The notes under the pieces: model-generated | What the model saw: only the letters and a program-made list of their open reading frames with translations | Databases searched by the model: none | Told to the model about the DNA's origin: nothing | Position numbers and translations under genes: made by a program | Source: Planctomycetaceae bacterium UBA2671 | GTDB taxonomy: Bacteria; Planctomycetota; Planctomycetia; Planctomycetales; Planctomycetaceae | Direction: 5' to 3' | NCBI GenBank assembly: GCA_002359185.1 | Contig: DEML01000062.1 | Location: 1 to 5,270, forward strand | DNA length: 5,270 nt | Shown here: positions 1-5,270 of the stretch, piece by piece | How positions within the stretch are numbered: the first letter of the stretch is position 1 | Layout: every line of letters begins with the position of its first letter

Positions 1-161
1 CAAAAAGTGCGAAAGTCAAACTTAGTCGGTAGGGTGCTGAAAACACAAGTTGTTTCACCATTCGCATTCGATGATTATTGTACAGAATATTCCTCATCCT
101 CTGTCTGCCTACATATGACTCTTACTTTTCTGACCATACAGTCTTCTTATCGAATACTCCA

Positions 162-203
162 GTGGACTTCGTCCACCCAGAGAACTCTGCGAGATTCTCT
201 GGG
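162..203. repeat. Two back-to-back perfect hairpins
   Basis: The first hairpin is GTGGAC (162-167), a TTC loop, then GTCCAC (171-176), six perfect pairs. The second begins on the last base of the first: CCCAGAGAA (176-184) pairs with TTCTCTGGG (195-203), nine perfect pairs. Inside it CTC (185-187) can pair with GAG (191-193), leaving a three-base loop and one bulged A. No T run follows on either strand, so this is not a textbook terminator. It could be a dispersed intergenic palindrome, an RNA-processing or stability element, or part of a small RNA. Only the pairing is directly seen. Confidence 0.6.
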
Positions 204-256
204 CTACCCGCTACCCGCTCTGATTACATAGCGTCGATAATTTGGCATTCGAATGA

Positions 257-286
257 CCTTCCGCAGAAGGAAGGCAGGAGCCTGCC
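257..286 (-). terminator. Possible terminator of the MFS gene
   Basis: Read on the minus strand, GGCAGG (281-286) and CCTGCC (273-278) form a short GC-rich hairpin beginning 27 bases after the transporter stop codon. It is followed by a pyrimidine-rich stretch with several T residues. A second small palindrome, CCTTC (257-261) with GAAGG (266-270) around a four-base loop, lies just beyond. Position and structure suit transcription termination or 3'-end protection. The first stem would have to open to five pairs to allow a four-base loop, and there is no clean T tract, so the call is tentative. Confidence 0.35.
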
Positions 287-313
287 CTACTTGACTCTTC
301 AGGAGCAACATCT

Positions 314-1639
314 CTATGCCTCTACTCTTGAAGGTTCAATAGCTCCAATTGGCTTCGTTGCATCCATGCCCATGGCTGCCAAGCCGGCGATGAAGAAGGC
401 TGCTGCGCAGGCCAGGAAGACGAGTGTTTCGCCTGAGCCGCTTTTGGAGCCGTAGTTCATCAGTTGGGGAACCATGATGGCGCTGAGGGCGGCTCCGAAG
501 TTTCCCCACATATTGGCCCAGCCGAAAATCGCGGCTGTGTTTCGTCCTCCGACGTCCTGCATGAATGCCCAGGTGGAGGGGTTGCCGATGTCTGTCATCA
601 ACGAAACCACGGCACAACAGGCGACAACACCCCAGAGAGAATCGAGATAAGCACACGCGATATAAGAACAGCCTGCGACAAAACTTGCCAGACAAATTGG
701 TAAGACGCGACCAATCCGTAATCCAAACCTGCGTACGCTGGCATCGGTCGCCCAGCCTCCGATCGGTTGTCCTACCATTCCCATGGCCAGGACAACCGTA
801 ACCATCATTGCTCCCTGTGTATTATCGACGCCCCGGTCCTTGAGAAATGTCGGGAGCCAGGTGATTAGAAATGCCCAGCCGACATTGATGAAAAACTGCC
901 CCATGGAATTGAGCCATAAACTCAAACTCAGGCAGCAGGTTTTCAGCATCGGCAGGATCTCGCGAAGTTCGGGCTTGCGAGTATCTTCCGGAAACCCGAT
1001 ATGTTCCTGCTCCAGCAGATTGCATTTCGGATGCAAAGCCGGGGTATCTCGAATGATCCAGCGATATGCAATCGCGGTTCCCAACCCGACAATGCCATAG
1101 AGCCACAATGTTTCGCGCCAGCCCGTTAAGGCAATGATGAGCATGGCCGTCAAAAATGGGGCGAGGGTTCCGCCGAGCCGGCCTCCGAAGGAAACCAGGG
1201 AACTGGCCTGACCCCGGCGGGAAAATCGGTACCAGCGTCGAACGGTCGCGCTCATGGTGGGATAGGCTCCCGCTTGAGCGATTCCAAAACCGATGCGGGC
1301 AACCATCAAGCCAGCAAAGGTGCCGACGACGCCCGTCAACAATGTGCAGAGTGACCAGGCAACCACGTAGATAGTCAGCATTAGCCGGGCACCGAAGCGA
1401 TCGCTCAACCAGCCTGCGGGTACCTGAAAGAGAGCATAACTGAAAAAGAAGGCTCCGAGGAATTGACCGATCTGTTCTTTGGAAAGTCCTGTATCACTGA
1501 GGAATTGCTGTGTTTTGACAATCTCTCCCAGGCAGACCCGATCCAGATAAAGCAAAAATGCAATCACGAAGCAGACGATCAGGATTCGATATCGGACATT
1601 AGACTTCACAACCGATTCGAATTCTGGACTTGCTGACAT
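314..1639 (-). CDS. MFS transporter, anion:cation symporter (ACS)-like
   Basis: This is a 441-residue inner-membrane secondary transporter of the major facilitator superfamily, a usual length for 12-helix members. Hydrophobic segments fall near residues 17-36, 58-76, 85-104, 107-127, 145-171 and 175-193, then a polar loop at about 194-235, then six more from about 241 to 424. The MFS motif between helices 2 and 3 is clear (GWLSDRFGAR, 76-85), with a degenerate counterpart GGWATDASVRRFG at 294-306. The LYLDRVCLG in helix 1 and RIGFGIAQAGAYPTMSATVRRW in two adjoining parts (115-136) resemble the ACS subfamily, which imports organic anions such as hexuronates, aldarates and phthalates, usually with protons. 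The substrate cannot be read from sequence. The ATG at 1639 is supported by GGAG at 1646-1649, six bases upstream; another ATG at 1643 is out of frame. It is divergent from the M19 dipeptidase, which hints at, but does not prove, a peptide or amino-acid-derived substrate. Confidence 0.93.
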   Translation of the reverse strand: MSASPEFESVVKSNVRYRILIVCFVIAFLLYLDRVCLGEIVKTQQFLSDTGLSKEQIGQFLGAFFFSYALFQVPAGWLSDRFGARLMLTIYVVAWSLCTLLTGVVGTFAGLMVARIGFGIAQAGAYPTMSATVRRWYRFSRRGQASSLVSFGGRLGGTLAPFLTAMLIIALTGWRETLWLYGIVGLGTAIAYRWIIRDTPALHPKCNLLEQEHIGFPEDTRKPELREILPMLKTCCLSLSLWLNSMGQFFINVGWAFLITWLPTFLKDRGVDNTQGAMMVTVVLAMGMVGQPIGGWATDASVRRFGLRIGRVLPICLASFVAGCSYIACAYLDSLWGVVACCAVVSLMTDIGNPSTWAFMQDVGGRNTAAIFGWANMWGNFGAALSAIMVPQLMNYGSKSGSGETLVFLACAAAFFIAGLAAMGMDATKPIGAIEPSRVEA

Positions 1640-1861
1640 TCATTTCTCCATGACGTTGGTAGGGCATGTGAAATCGAACTGAGCAATCGATTTCGGGAGT
1701 CTCTCATTTGCGGTTCATCAATAAGCAGATTACTCTTGAGATAAAGACCACCGCAACCCTCACCTGATTTTCCTCGATGATCCTGCCTGGAAATGCGTTT
1801 TGTTGAATCCGGTGCAGGTCAGTCTTACAAAGTCATTTCACCTCAACCGTTGGAAATACTC
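1640..1861. other. Divergent spacer, transporter to dipeptidase
   Basis: This 222-bp spacer separates two divergent start codons and must carry both promoters unless one gene is read from elsewhere. I find no hexamer pair good enough to call on either strand. The best plus-strand candidate is TTGCGG (1708-1713) with 17 bases to TACTCT (1731-1736), matching the -10 consensus at only three positions. A small inverted TCGA pair lies near 1673-1690. The only translation signal of quality is the GGAG for the minus-strand transporter at 1646-1649. Confidence 0.5.
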
Positions 1862-2950
1862 ATGCGACCACTTGTCGATGCTCATTTGGATCTGGCCTGG
1901 AATGCGACTGCTCATGATCGTGATTTGAGTTTATCACTCGAAGAAATGAATGCGGCTGAGTCGGGAATGACGGATGTGTCGTACCGTGGACGGGCAACGG
2001 TTACGTTTCCGGAAATGCGAGCGGCTGGAGTTTTCCTGTGTCTCGGAACTTTGCTCGCGCGAAGTGGCCCGGCTCATCTTCGAAAGCCAAACTATGCGAG
2101 AACCGATCTCGACTACACGACGCGAATCGGCTCCTATGCTGCTGCGAATGCTCAACTGGCCTGCTATCGCTTCTGGGAACAACAGGGTGAGATTCGTCTG
2201 ATTCAAACCAAACATGATTTCGATGAACATCTTACAGAATGTGCCGACGAGTCGTGTCATAAAGTTGGTGTGATCATTTCGATGGAAGGTGCGGATCCCA
2301 TTTTGAATCCCGCTCAACTGGAAGAGTGGCATCAGCAGGGACTCCGGGCGATCGGCCCCGCTCATTACGGTCACAGTCATTATGCCGGAGGAACGGCTGT
2401 CGATGGTCCGCTCACTCAAGATGGTCGAGAATTATTGAAAGCCATGGAACGACTCAAAATGGGACTGGATGTGACGCACTTGTGCGATCGTAGTATGGAG
2501 GAAGCATTTGAACTTTTCGGAGGAACGATTTGGGCGAGCCATCATAATAGCCGGACGCTCGTGCCGAATGATCGGCAATTGAGTGATGAGCAGATGCAAA
2601 AATTGATCCATCGAGATGGAGTCATTGGAACAGCTTGCGATGCCTGGATGCTGCGGACCGGATGGACGATCGGGAAGACGACACCCGAAGGATTGACACT
2701 TGAAGCGATCGTCGATCACATCGATCATGTCTGTCAGATGGCAGGAAATGCAGACCATGCCGCATTGGGGAGTGATCTTGATGGCGGATTCGGAACCGAA
2801 CAAACGCCCGAAGATTTGAAAAGTATCGCAGATCTGCAGAGAATCGGGGAACTGCTTGATCAGCGGGGTTATGACTCGAATGATATCGAACAGATTTTCA
2901 GTTTGAACTGGTTGAGGCTCTTCCGAAAAGTTTTGCCAGATAATCTTTGA
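1862..2950 (+). CDS. M19 family zinc dipeptidase (renal dipeptidase type)
   Basis: This encodes a 362-residue metallo-dipeptidase of peptidase family M19, a TIM-barrel enzyme in the amidohydrolase superfamily that cleaves dipeptides, often accepting a D-residue at the C-terminal position. All expected metal-site motifs are present: DAHLD at the N terminus (His8, Asp10), SMEGADP (bridging Glu142), DVTH (His206), SHHNSR (His227) and GSDLDG (Asp305). His168 in GPAHYG matches the substrate-binding histidine region, and Arg231 the conserved arginine after the last histidine. Length is close to bacterial members. An in-frame ATG at 1793 would add 23 residues unlike the family, with its purine run almost touching the codon. 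The ATG at 1862 places the HxD motif at its usual distance from the N terminus and has a weak GGA seven bases upstream. With this start there is no signal peptide, so the enzyme is probably cytoplasmic and acts on imported or recycled dipeptides. Exact substrate unknown. Confidence 0.93.
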   Translation: MRPLVDAHLDLAWNATAHDRDLSLSLEEMNAAESGMTDVSYRGRATVTFPEMRAAGVFLCLGTLLARSGPAHLRKPNYARTDLDYTTRIGSYAAANAQLACYRFWEQQGEIRLIQTKHDFDEHLTECADESCHKVGVIISMEGADPILNPAQLEEWHQQGLRAIGPAHYGHSHYAGGTAVDGPLTQDGRELLKAMERLKMGLDVTHLCDRSMEEAFELFGGTIWASHHNSRTLVPNDRQLSDEQMQKLIHRDGVIGTACDAWMLRTGWTIGKTTPEGLTLEAIVDHIDHVCQMAGNADHAALGSDLDGGFGTEQTPEDLKSIADLQRIGELLDQRGYDSNDIEQIFSLNWLRLFRKVLPDNL

Positions 2951-2967
2951 AACTGGATGAGATTTAG

Positions 2968-3014
2968 AGTGTGGCACGCCCAGAACAAAGTGATGGGCGT
3001 GGGGATTGCACACT
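2968..3014 (+). terminator. Two-tier stem after the dipeptidase gene
   Basis: The inner stem is CACGCCCA (2975-2982) with TGGGCGTG (2994-3001), eight perfect pairs around an 11-base loop. The outer stem is AGTGTG (2968-2973) with CACACT (3009-3014), six perfect pairs. The two tiers are separated by one base on the left and seven on the right. It starts 17 bases after the dipeptidase stop, where a 3' structure would be expected, between convergent genes. There is no T tract, so it may instead protect a 3' end, work with Rho, or be a dispersed palindrome. The pairing is seen directly; the role is inferred. Confidence 0.4.
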
Positions 3015-3066
3015 GTAATGAATATGAGCTCTCCAATGTCTACTGTAATAATTAGTTGTTCTTTGT

Positions 3067-3227
3067 CCCCTCTCCCCCGGGGAGAGGGTTAGCGGTAAGG
3101 GGAATTCGCGTTGATTGTTGTTAGTACGTCGAGGGAATCCCCTCATCCTGCCTTCGGCCACCTTCTCCCCAAGGAGAAGGGAAGGTAATCGCTCCCCCAA
3201 GGAGAAGGGACTAAAACCGCTCCCCAA
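3067..3227. repeat. Composite intergenic palindromic element
   Basis: The left part is a hairpin, CCCTCTCC (3068-3075) with GGAGAGGG (3081-3088). Next, AGGGGA (3098-3103) pairs with TCCCCT (3138-3143) over an AT-rich middle. A small GCC-TTC-GGC stem follows (3150-3158), then CCTTCTCC (3161-3168) with GGAGAAGG (3173-3180) around a CCAA loop. As RNA it would fold into several stems in a row, closed in part by the long-range pairing. It resembles the CCCTCTCC / CCTTCTCC type of palindromic intergenic repeat found in many bacterial genomes; that resemblance is from memory, not a search. It has no coding content and sits between two convergent genes, a tolerant site for such elements. Confidence 0.6.
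3165..3227. repeat. Imperfect 27-28 bp tandem repeat in the right arm
   Basis: The string CTCCCC(C)AAGGAGAAGGGA begins at 3165 and again at 3192. A third, cut-off copy with CTCCCCAAG starts at 3220. Spacing is 27 then 28 bases, and each unit ends with a similar AATCG or AAACCG tail. The right arm of the palindromic element therefore seems to have been duplicated in tandem, probably by slippage or unequal recombination. Only the first copy keeps its complete pairing partner (3161-3168). Confidence 0.6.
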
Positions 3228-3248
3228 GTGTGTAGGTCAGGAGAAACC

Positions 3249-4331
3249 TCAACGAGCTGGAAGATTCTGTGTCTGATCTATTTTGTTCAAATGCAGATGC
3301 AGAATGTTTCGCACTTCATTGGTTGCCTGTTCGCTTTTCTGGATCGTGGTGTGCGTTGCTGGGATTACGAGTTCAGACGAGGAGCCGGGGATGTGGGCAC
3401 TGGCTTCTTCGACGACACCATCGCCGGTTTCTGTACTGAATCGGGATTGTTTGATGCCGATGATGGAATGGTAAGGGATACGATCTGAAATTTTCAGTTC
3501 GCTTAATGCGACCATAATTGGATCTCCCGGTGCGAGATGATCCAGGCTGGTGGGAATGGAATTGAGATAGTGCTCTTTCAGCAGGCCTGAGTTATTGCTG
3601 ATCAATTTTCGGTACTGCCCCTGCACCTTACTGGGAAAGGCGATCATATTTCGTCCCAGGCTGCCGATGGGACGATTCACCCAATCGGAACCCGTGTGCG
3701 GCGTTGCGATAAAGACGGCGCGACTGACAAAAGGCAAAGGTTCAAAAAACATCGCCTCACGAATTTGCTGTTTGGTTTCAGGATCGGCTTCTACGAATTC
3801 AAAAGGCTGATCGGAAAGAGCTTCCCACATTTTGTTTTCACTGGTTGAAACCATTTGCTTCACAAGCAAGCCGCCCATGCTGTGTCCGACTAAGACCATA
3901 TTCTGGAGAGCAGGGTCATTCCCCTGCGGATCCAGTTTCTGCACGATCTCCTGTAATTCCTTTCGCAAGACACTGGCCGATTGCAGATAAGAAATACCTG
4001 TGCTGTATTCAAACACCCAGATCTGATATCGATCGGCAATCTCGGGATCAGCATGCAAGGCGGTCGTCATCTCAGTCCAGGTGTGAGGTGTTGCCAGCAG
4101 GCCATGGACGAACACGATGGGGATTTTGCCGGGTTGATAATCGTCCAGTGTGACCAAGCGGGAATTTTCACTGGAAAAGGGAGAACGAAACCCGGTCCAG
4201 CCCCATGAGGAATATTGAGCCAATGGATTTTTGAACTGCGGCTCAAGCGATACATGCTGAAGAGATTGACATCCCGTAGAAAACAGACAGATCAGACTCA
4301 GCGCAAGCGGCAACCATAACCGGATTCTCAC
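3249..4331 (-). CDS. Alpha/beta-hydrolase lipoprotein (lipase/esterase-like)
   Basis: This encodes about 360 residues with a lipoprotein signal peptide and an alpha/beta-hydrolase fold. With the GTG at 4331 as residue 1, a basic VRIRLW is followed by a hydrophobic stretch and a lipobox-like FSTGC ending in Cys21, so the mature protein should be membrane-anchored and face the periplasm. The oxyanion-hole strand reads IVFVHGLL (HG at 76-77). The nucleophile elbow is GHSMGG with Ser151. A conserved ATPHTGS lies at about 209-215. The likely acid is the Asp in GDG (about 304) and the likely base the His in ATHTT (about 327), completing a Ser-Asp-His triad. The motif set resembles PGAP1-like and LipA-type lipases, so ester hydrolysis of lipids is probable, though the true substrate is unknown. 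An ATG at 4373 would add 14 residues but lacks a Shine-Dalgarno and would push the lipobox Cys to residue 35. The gene is convergent with the dipeptidase and divergent from the cytochrome-domain gene. Confidence 0.85.
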   Translation of the reverse strand: MRIRLWLPLALSLICLFSTGCQSLQHVSLEPQFKNPLAQYSSWGWTGFRSPFSSENSRLVTLDDYQPGKIPIVFVHGLLATPHTWTEMTTALHADPEIADRYQIWVFEYSTGISYLQSASVLRKELQEIVQKLDPQGNDPALQNMVLVGHSMGGLLVKQMVSTSENKMWEALSDQPFEFVEADPETKQQIREAMFFEPLPFVSRAVFIATPHTGSDWVNRPIGSLGRNMIAFPSKVQGQYRKLISNNSGLLKEHYLNSIPTSLDHLAPGDPIMVALSELKISDRIPYHSIIGIKQSRFSTETGDGVVEEASAHIPGSSSELVIPATHTTIQKSEQATNEVRNILHLHLNKIDQTQNLPAR

Positions 4332-4339
4332 CGGCAAGT

Positions 4340-4348
4340 CCCCCTCCC
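4340..4348 (-). promoter_or_regulatory. Ribosome binding site favouring the GTG start
   Basis: On the minus strand this reads GGGAGGGGG and ends eight bases before the GTG at 4331. It is the strongest Shine-Dalgarno-like purine run near either possible start. The upstream ATG at 4373 is preceded by ACACAAA, with no such match. This decides the start in favour of GTG. The GGAGG could be chance, since planctomycetes do not always rely on strong Shine-Dalgarno sequences. Confidence 0.55.
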
Positions 4349-4373
4349 TGGAGTCTTTGCGGATCCATCTCAT

Positions 4374-4617
4374 TTTGTGTAATCGTCGCTCTAACGTGCG
4401 GCAATGAACTGATTATGACCGGACGGTTCCTGTGTTTATTTGTTCAAGCCACATGGCCCGAAATGAAAAGCTGACTTAGATCATCCGGGAACCTGAGTTT
4501 GGTCACTGGAAGTCGCTGTGATGATATTCGATTTTGCGTCCGAAGACATAGCCCATTTTCAGGGGAAGCGTTTACTGAAAACGTTTGCCTCCATTCACCA
4601 GTTTCTCCTGCAATAAA
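4374..4617. other. Spacer upstream of the promoter, nothing coding
   Basis: No open frame or RNA gene is apparent here. Small palindromes are present: ACCG-GA-CGGT (4418-4427), and CGTTT (4569-4573) with AAACG (4579-4583) around a five-base loop. The region should carry the minus-strand promoter of the hydrolase lipoprotein. A CATAAT can be read on that strand at 4412-4417, but no matching -35 hexamer lies at the right distance, so I do not call one. Confidence 0.45.
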
Positions 4618-4646
4618 TTGACATGCGTTTATAGGTATCTTAGGAT
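4618..4646 (+). promoter_or_regulatory. Sigma70-type promoter of the cytochrome-domain gene
   Basis: A perfect TTGACA (4618-4623) is followed by exactly 17 bases and TAGGAT (4641-4646), which matches the TATAAT consensus at four of six positions including the key first A and last T. The spacer is AT-rich near the -10 element. Transcription would begin around 4652-4654, giving a leader of about 50 bases before the ATG at 4705. This is the only convincing promoter I can read in the window. Confidence 0.6.
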
Positions 4647-4667
4647 GTCAGACATCTGACGAGCGTC
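4644..4667 (+). promoter_or_regulatory. Nested palindromes over the start site, possible operator
   Basis: GATGTC-A-GACATC (4644-4656) is a perfect 6+1+6 palindrome overlapping the end of the -10 element. GTCAGA-CA-TCTGAC (4647-4660) is a second perfect palindrome sharing most of those bases, and GACG-AG-CGTC (4658-4667) a third. Dyad symmetry lying across the predicted start suits a dimeric repressor that blocks RNA polymerase. It could also form a small 5' hairpin in the leader. No regulator gene is visible in the window, so the protein is unknown. Confidence 0.45.
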
Positions 4668-4704
4668 CAAAAAGGAATACTGTTGATTAATAACCGGTGG
4701 CTCA

Positions 4705-5270
4705 ATGAACCTAACTCAATTTCTTCAACTGATCACGGTCTTCTCATTGATTCTTATCGCTCCGCTGAATTTGCGGGCTGAGGACCTGTTTCGGGATCGG
4801 ATCGCGCCGATTCTCGAACGTCGTTGTGTCACCTGTCATAACGATCAACAGAAGGCTGGGGACTTTTCGATGCAGTCTGCTGAGTCTGCATTTGCTGGTG
4901 GCTACATCGAAGCGGGGGATATCGAATCGAGTTATCTCATCGATCTGATCACACCCGAGAACGGCAAAGCGGCGATGCCCAAAGATGCTTCTCCGCTCTC
5001 TGATGATGAACGTCAACTGTTGAAAGACTGGATCGCTGCCGGTGCCAACTGGCCCGAGGGTTTGCAGCTTCATGAGCCACAGGTGAGTGATTTCGACTGG
5101 TGGTCATTTCAGCCTGTTGCAAAGCCCGAGGTTCCTGCCATTGAAGATCCCTGGATTAAAACTCCAGTGGATGCTTTTATTCTGAAACGACTTCAGGAGC
5201 AGGGACTTACTCACTCTGCCGAAGCGGGCCGTCGGACTTTGATTCGCCGCTTAACATTTGACCTGATCGG
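4705..5270 (+). CDS. PSCyt1/DUF1549 cytochrome-domain protein, 3' end missing
   Basis: The open frame runs to the window edge, giving 188 residues of a longer protein. Residues 1-25 form a signal peptide with likely cleavage after LRA, so the product is exported. The haem-binding motif CVTCH spans 41-45 (Cys41, Cys44, His45). AAMPK at 89-93 supplies a candidate axial Met91, followed by LSDDERQLLKDWIAAGA, typical of the planctomycete PSCyt1 cytochrome c-like domain. DWWSFQPV (131-138) and the PVDAFILKRL region near 154-163 mark the linker and the start of DUF1549. Family members usually continue through DUF1549 into DUF1553 and reach roughly 700-1100 residues; they are often followed by a DUF1501 gene, which would lie outside this window. 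Function is not firmly established; a redox or polysaccharide-related role at the cell surface is speculative. An in-frame TGA at 4684-4686 closes the frame upstream, so 4705 is the likely start, with a weak GGTGG at 4696-4700. Confidence 0.92.
   Translation, partial: MNLTQFLQLITVFSLILIAPLNLRAEDLFRDRIAPILERRCVTCHNDQQKAGDFSMQSAESAFAGGYIEAGDIESSYLIDLITPENGKAAMPKDASPLSDDERQLLKDWIAAGANWPEGLQLHEPQVSDFDWWSFQPVAKPEVPAIEDPWIKTPVDAFILKRLQEQGLTHSAEAGRRTLIRRLTFDLI

Larger units (their letters stand above)
1..313. other. Intergenic region without a convincing gene
   Basis: No reading frame here looks like a real protein. The longest frames start without a ribosome binding site, have low-complexity or composition-odd translations, and one of them runs into the antisense of the transporter gene. 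The stretch lies downstream of the minus-strand MFS gene. It holds two adjacent hairpins (162-203), a 7-base direct repeat CTACCCG in two tandem copies (204-217), and two small palindromes (257-286). A weak inverted pair, GGTG at 33-36 and CACC at 56-59, flanks an A/T-rich core. The left neighbour lies outside the window, so part of this stretch could be its leader or trailer. Confidence 0.6.

Noticed and set aside
78..455. A 125-codon plus-strand frame across the left spacer
   Set aside because: No ribosome binding site, and its last third is the antisense of the transporter's C-terminal helix. The alanine- and lysine-rich tail is a by-product of that overlap.
1793..1861. N-terminal extension of the dipeptidase from the ATG at 1793
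   Set aside because: The added 23 residues are not a signal peptide and match nothing in the family, and the purine run is too close to the codon to serve as a ribosome binding site.
1934..2419. A 161-codon minus-strand frame inside the dipeptidase
   Set aside because: Fully antisense to conserved catalytic coding sequence and without any family resemblance.
2432..3013. A 193-codon minus-strand frame antisense to the dipeptidase
   Set aside because: It lies mostly opposite a gene with complete M19 motifs, its translation shows no recognisable domain, and it runs into the palindromic spacer. It is a shadow frame.
2964..3227. An 87-codon minus-strand frame through the intergenic repeats
   Set aside because: Its protein is made of translated palindrome arms (repeated LSLGE and LLLGEK-like strings), a common false gene call in such repeats.
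3067..3227. CRISPR array
   Set aside because: The repeat copies are 27-28 bases apart with no unique spacers between conserved repeats, only two and a bit copies exist, and no cas gene is nearby.
4744..5073. A 109-codon minus-strand frame opposite the cytochrome-domain gene
   Set aside because: The plus strand carries a signal peptide, CVTCH and family-typical motifs over the same bases; the opposite frame has none.

Overview
The window looks like chromosomal DNA of a planctomycete. The strongest sign is the gene running off the right edge. It has a signal peptide, a CVTCH haem-binding motif and the start of a DUF1549 region, an arrangement (PSCyt1-DUF1549-DUF1553) that is abundant in Planctomycetes. 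Intermediate base composition, loose gene spacing and hairpin-rich intergenic stretches fit, but genus and species cannot be read from this sequence.

Layout. Positions 1-313 show no convincing gene and hold several short perfect hairpins. A 441-residue major facilitator superfamily (MFS) transporter follows on the minus strand (314-1639). After a 222-bp divergent spacer comes a plus-strand M19 (renal dipeptidase-type) zinc dipeptidase (1862-2950). A 298-bp spacer between convergent genes (2951-3248) is filled with palindromes: a two-tier stem at 2968-3014 and a composite inverted-repeat element at about 3067-3227 whose right arm is a short tandem repeat. Next, on the minus strand, is an alpha/beta-hydrolase lipoprotein (3249-4331, GTG start preferred). 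The 373-bp stretch between that start and the last gene (4332-4704) carries a good sigma70-type promoter at 4618-4646, with nested palindromes over the expected transcription start. The plus-strand cytochrome-type gene (4705 to the edge) follows and is incomplete.

How the genes may work together. The transporter and the dipeptidase are divergent neighbours and could form a small uptake-and-hydrolysis unit for a dipeptide or amino-acid-like solute. This rests on position only. The hydrolase lipoprotein and the cytochrome-domain protein are both exported and appear to be independent transcription units. I see no CRISPR, phage, transposase, tRNA or rRNA signal. Nothing here amounts to a clearly new biological system; the most unusual material is the intergenic repeat structure and the operator-like palindromes.
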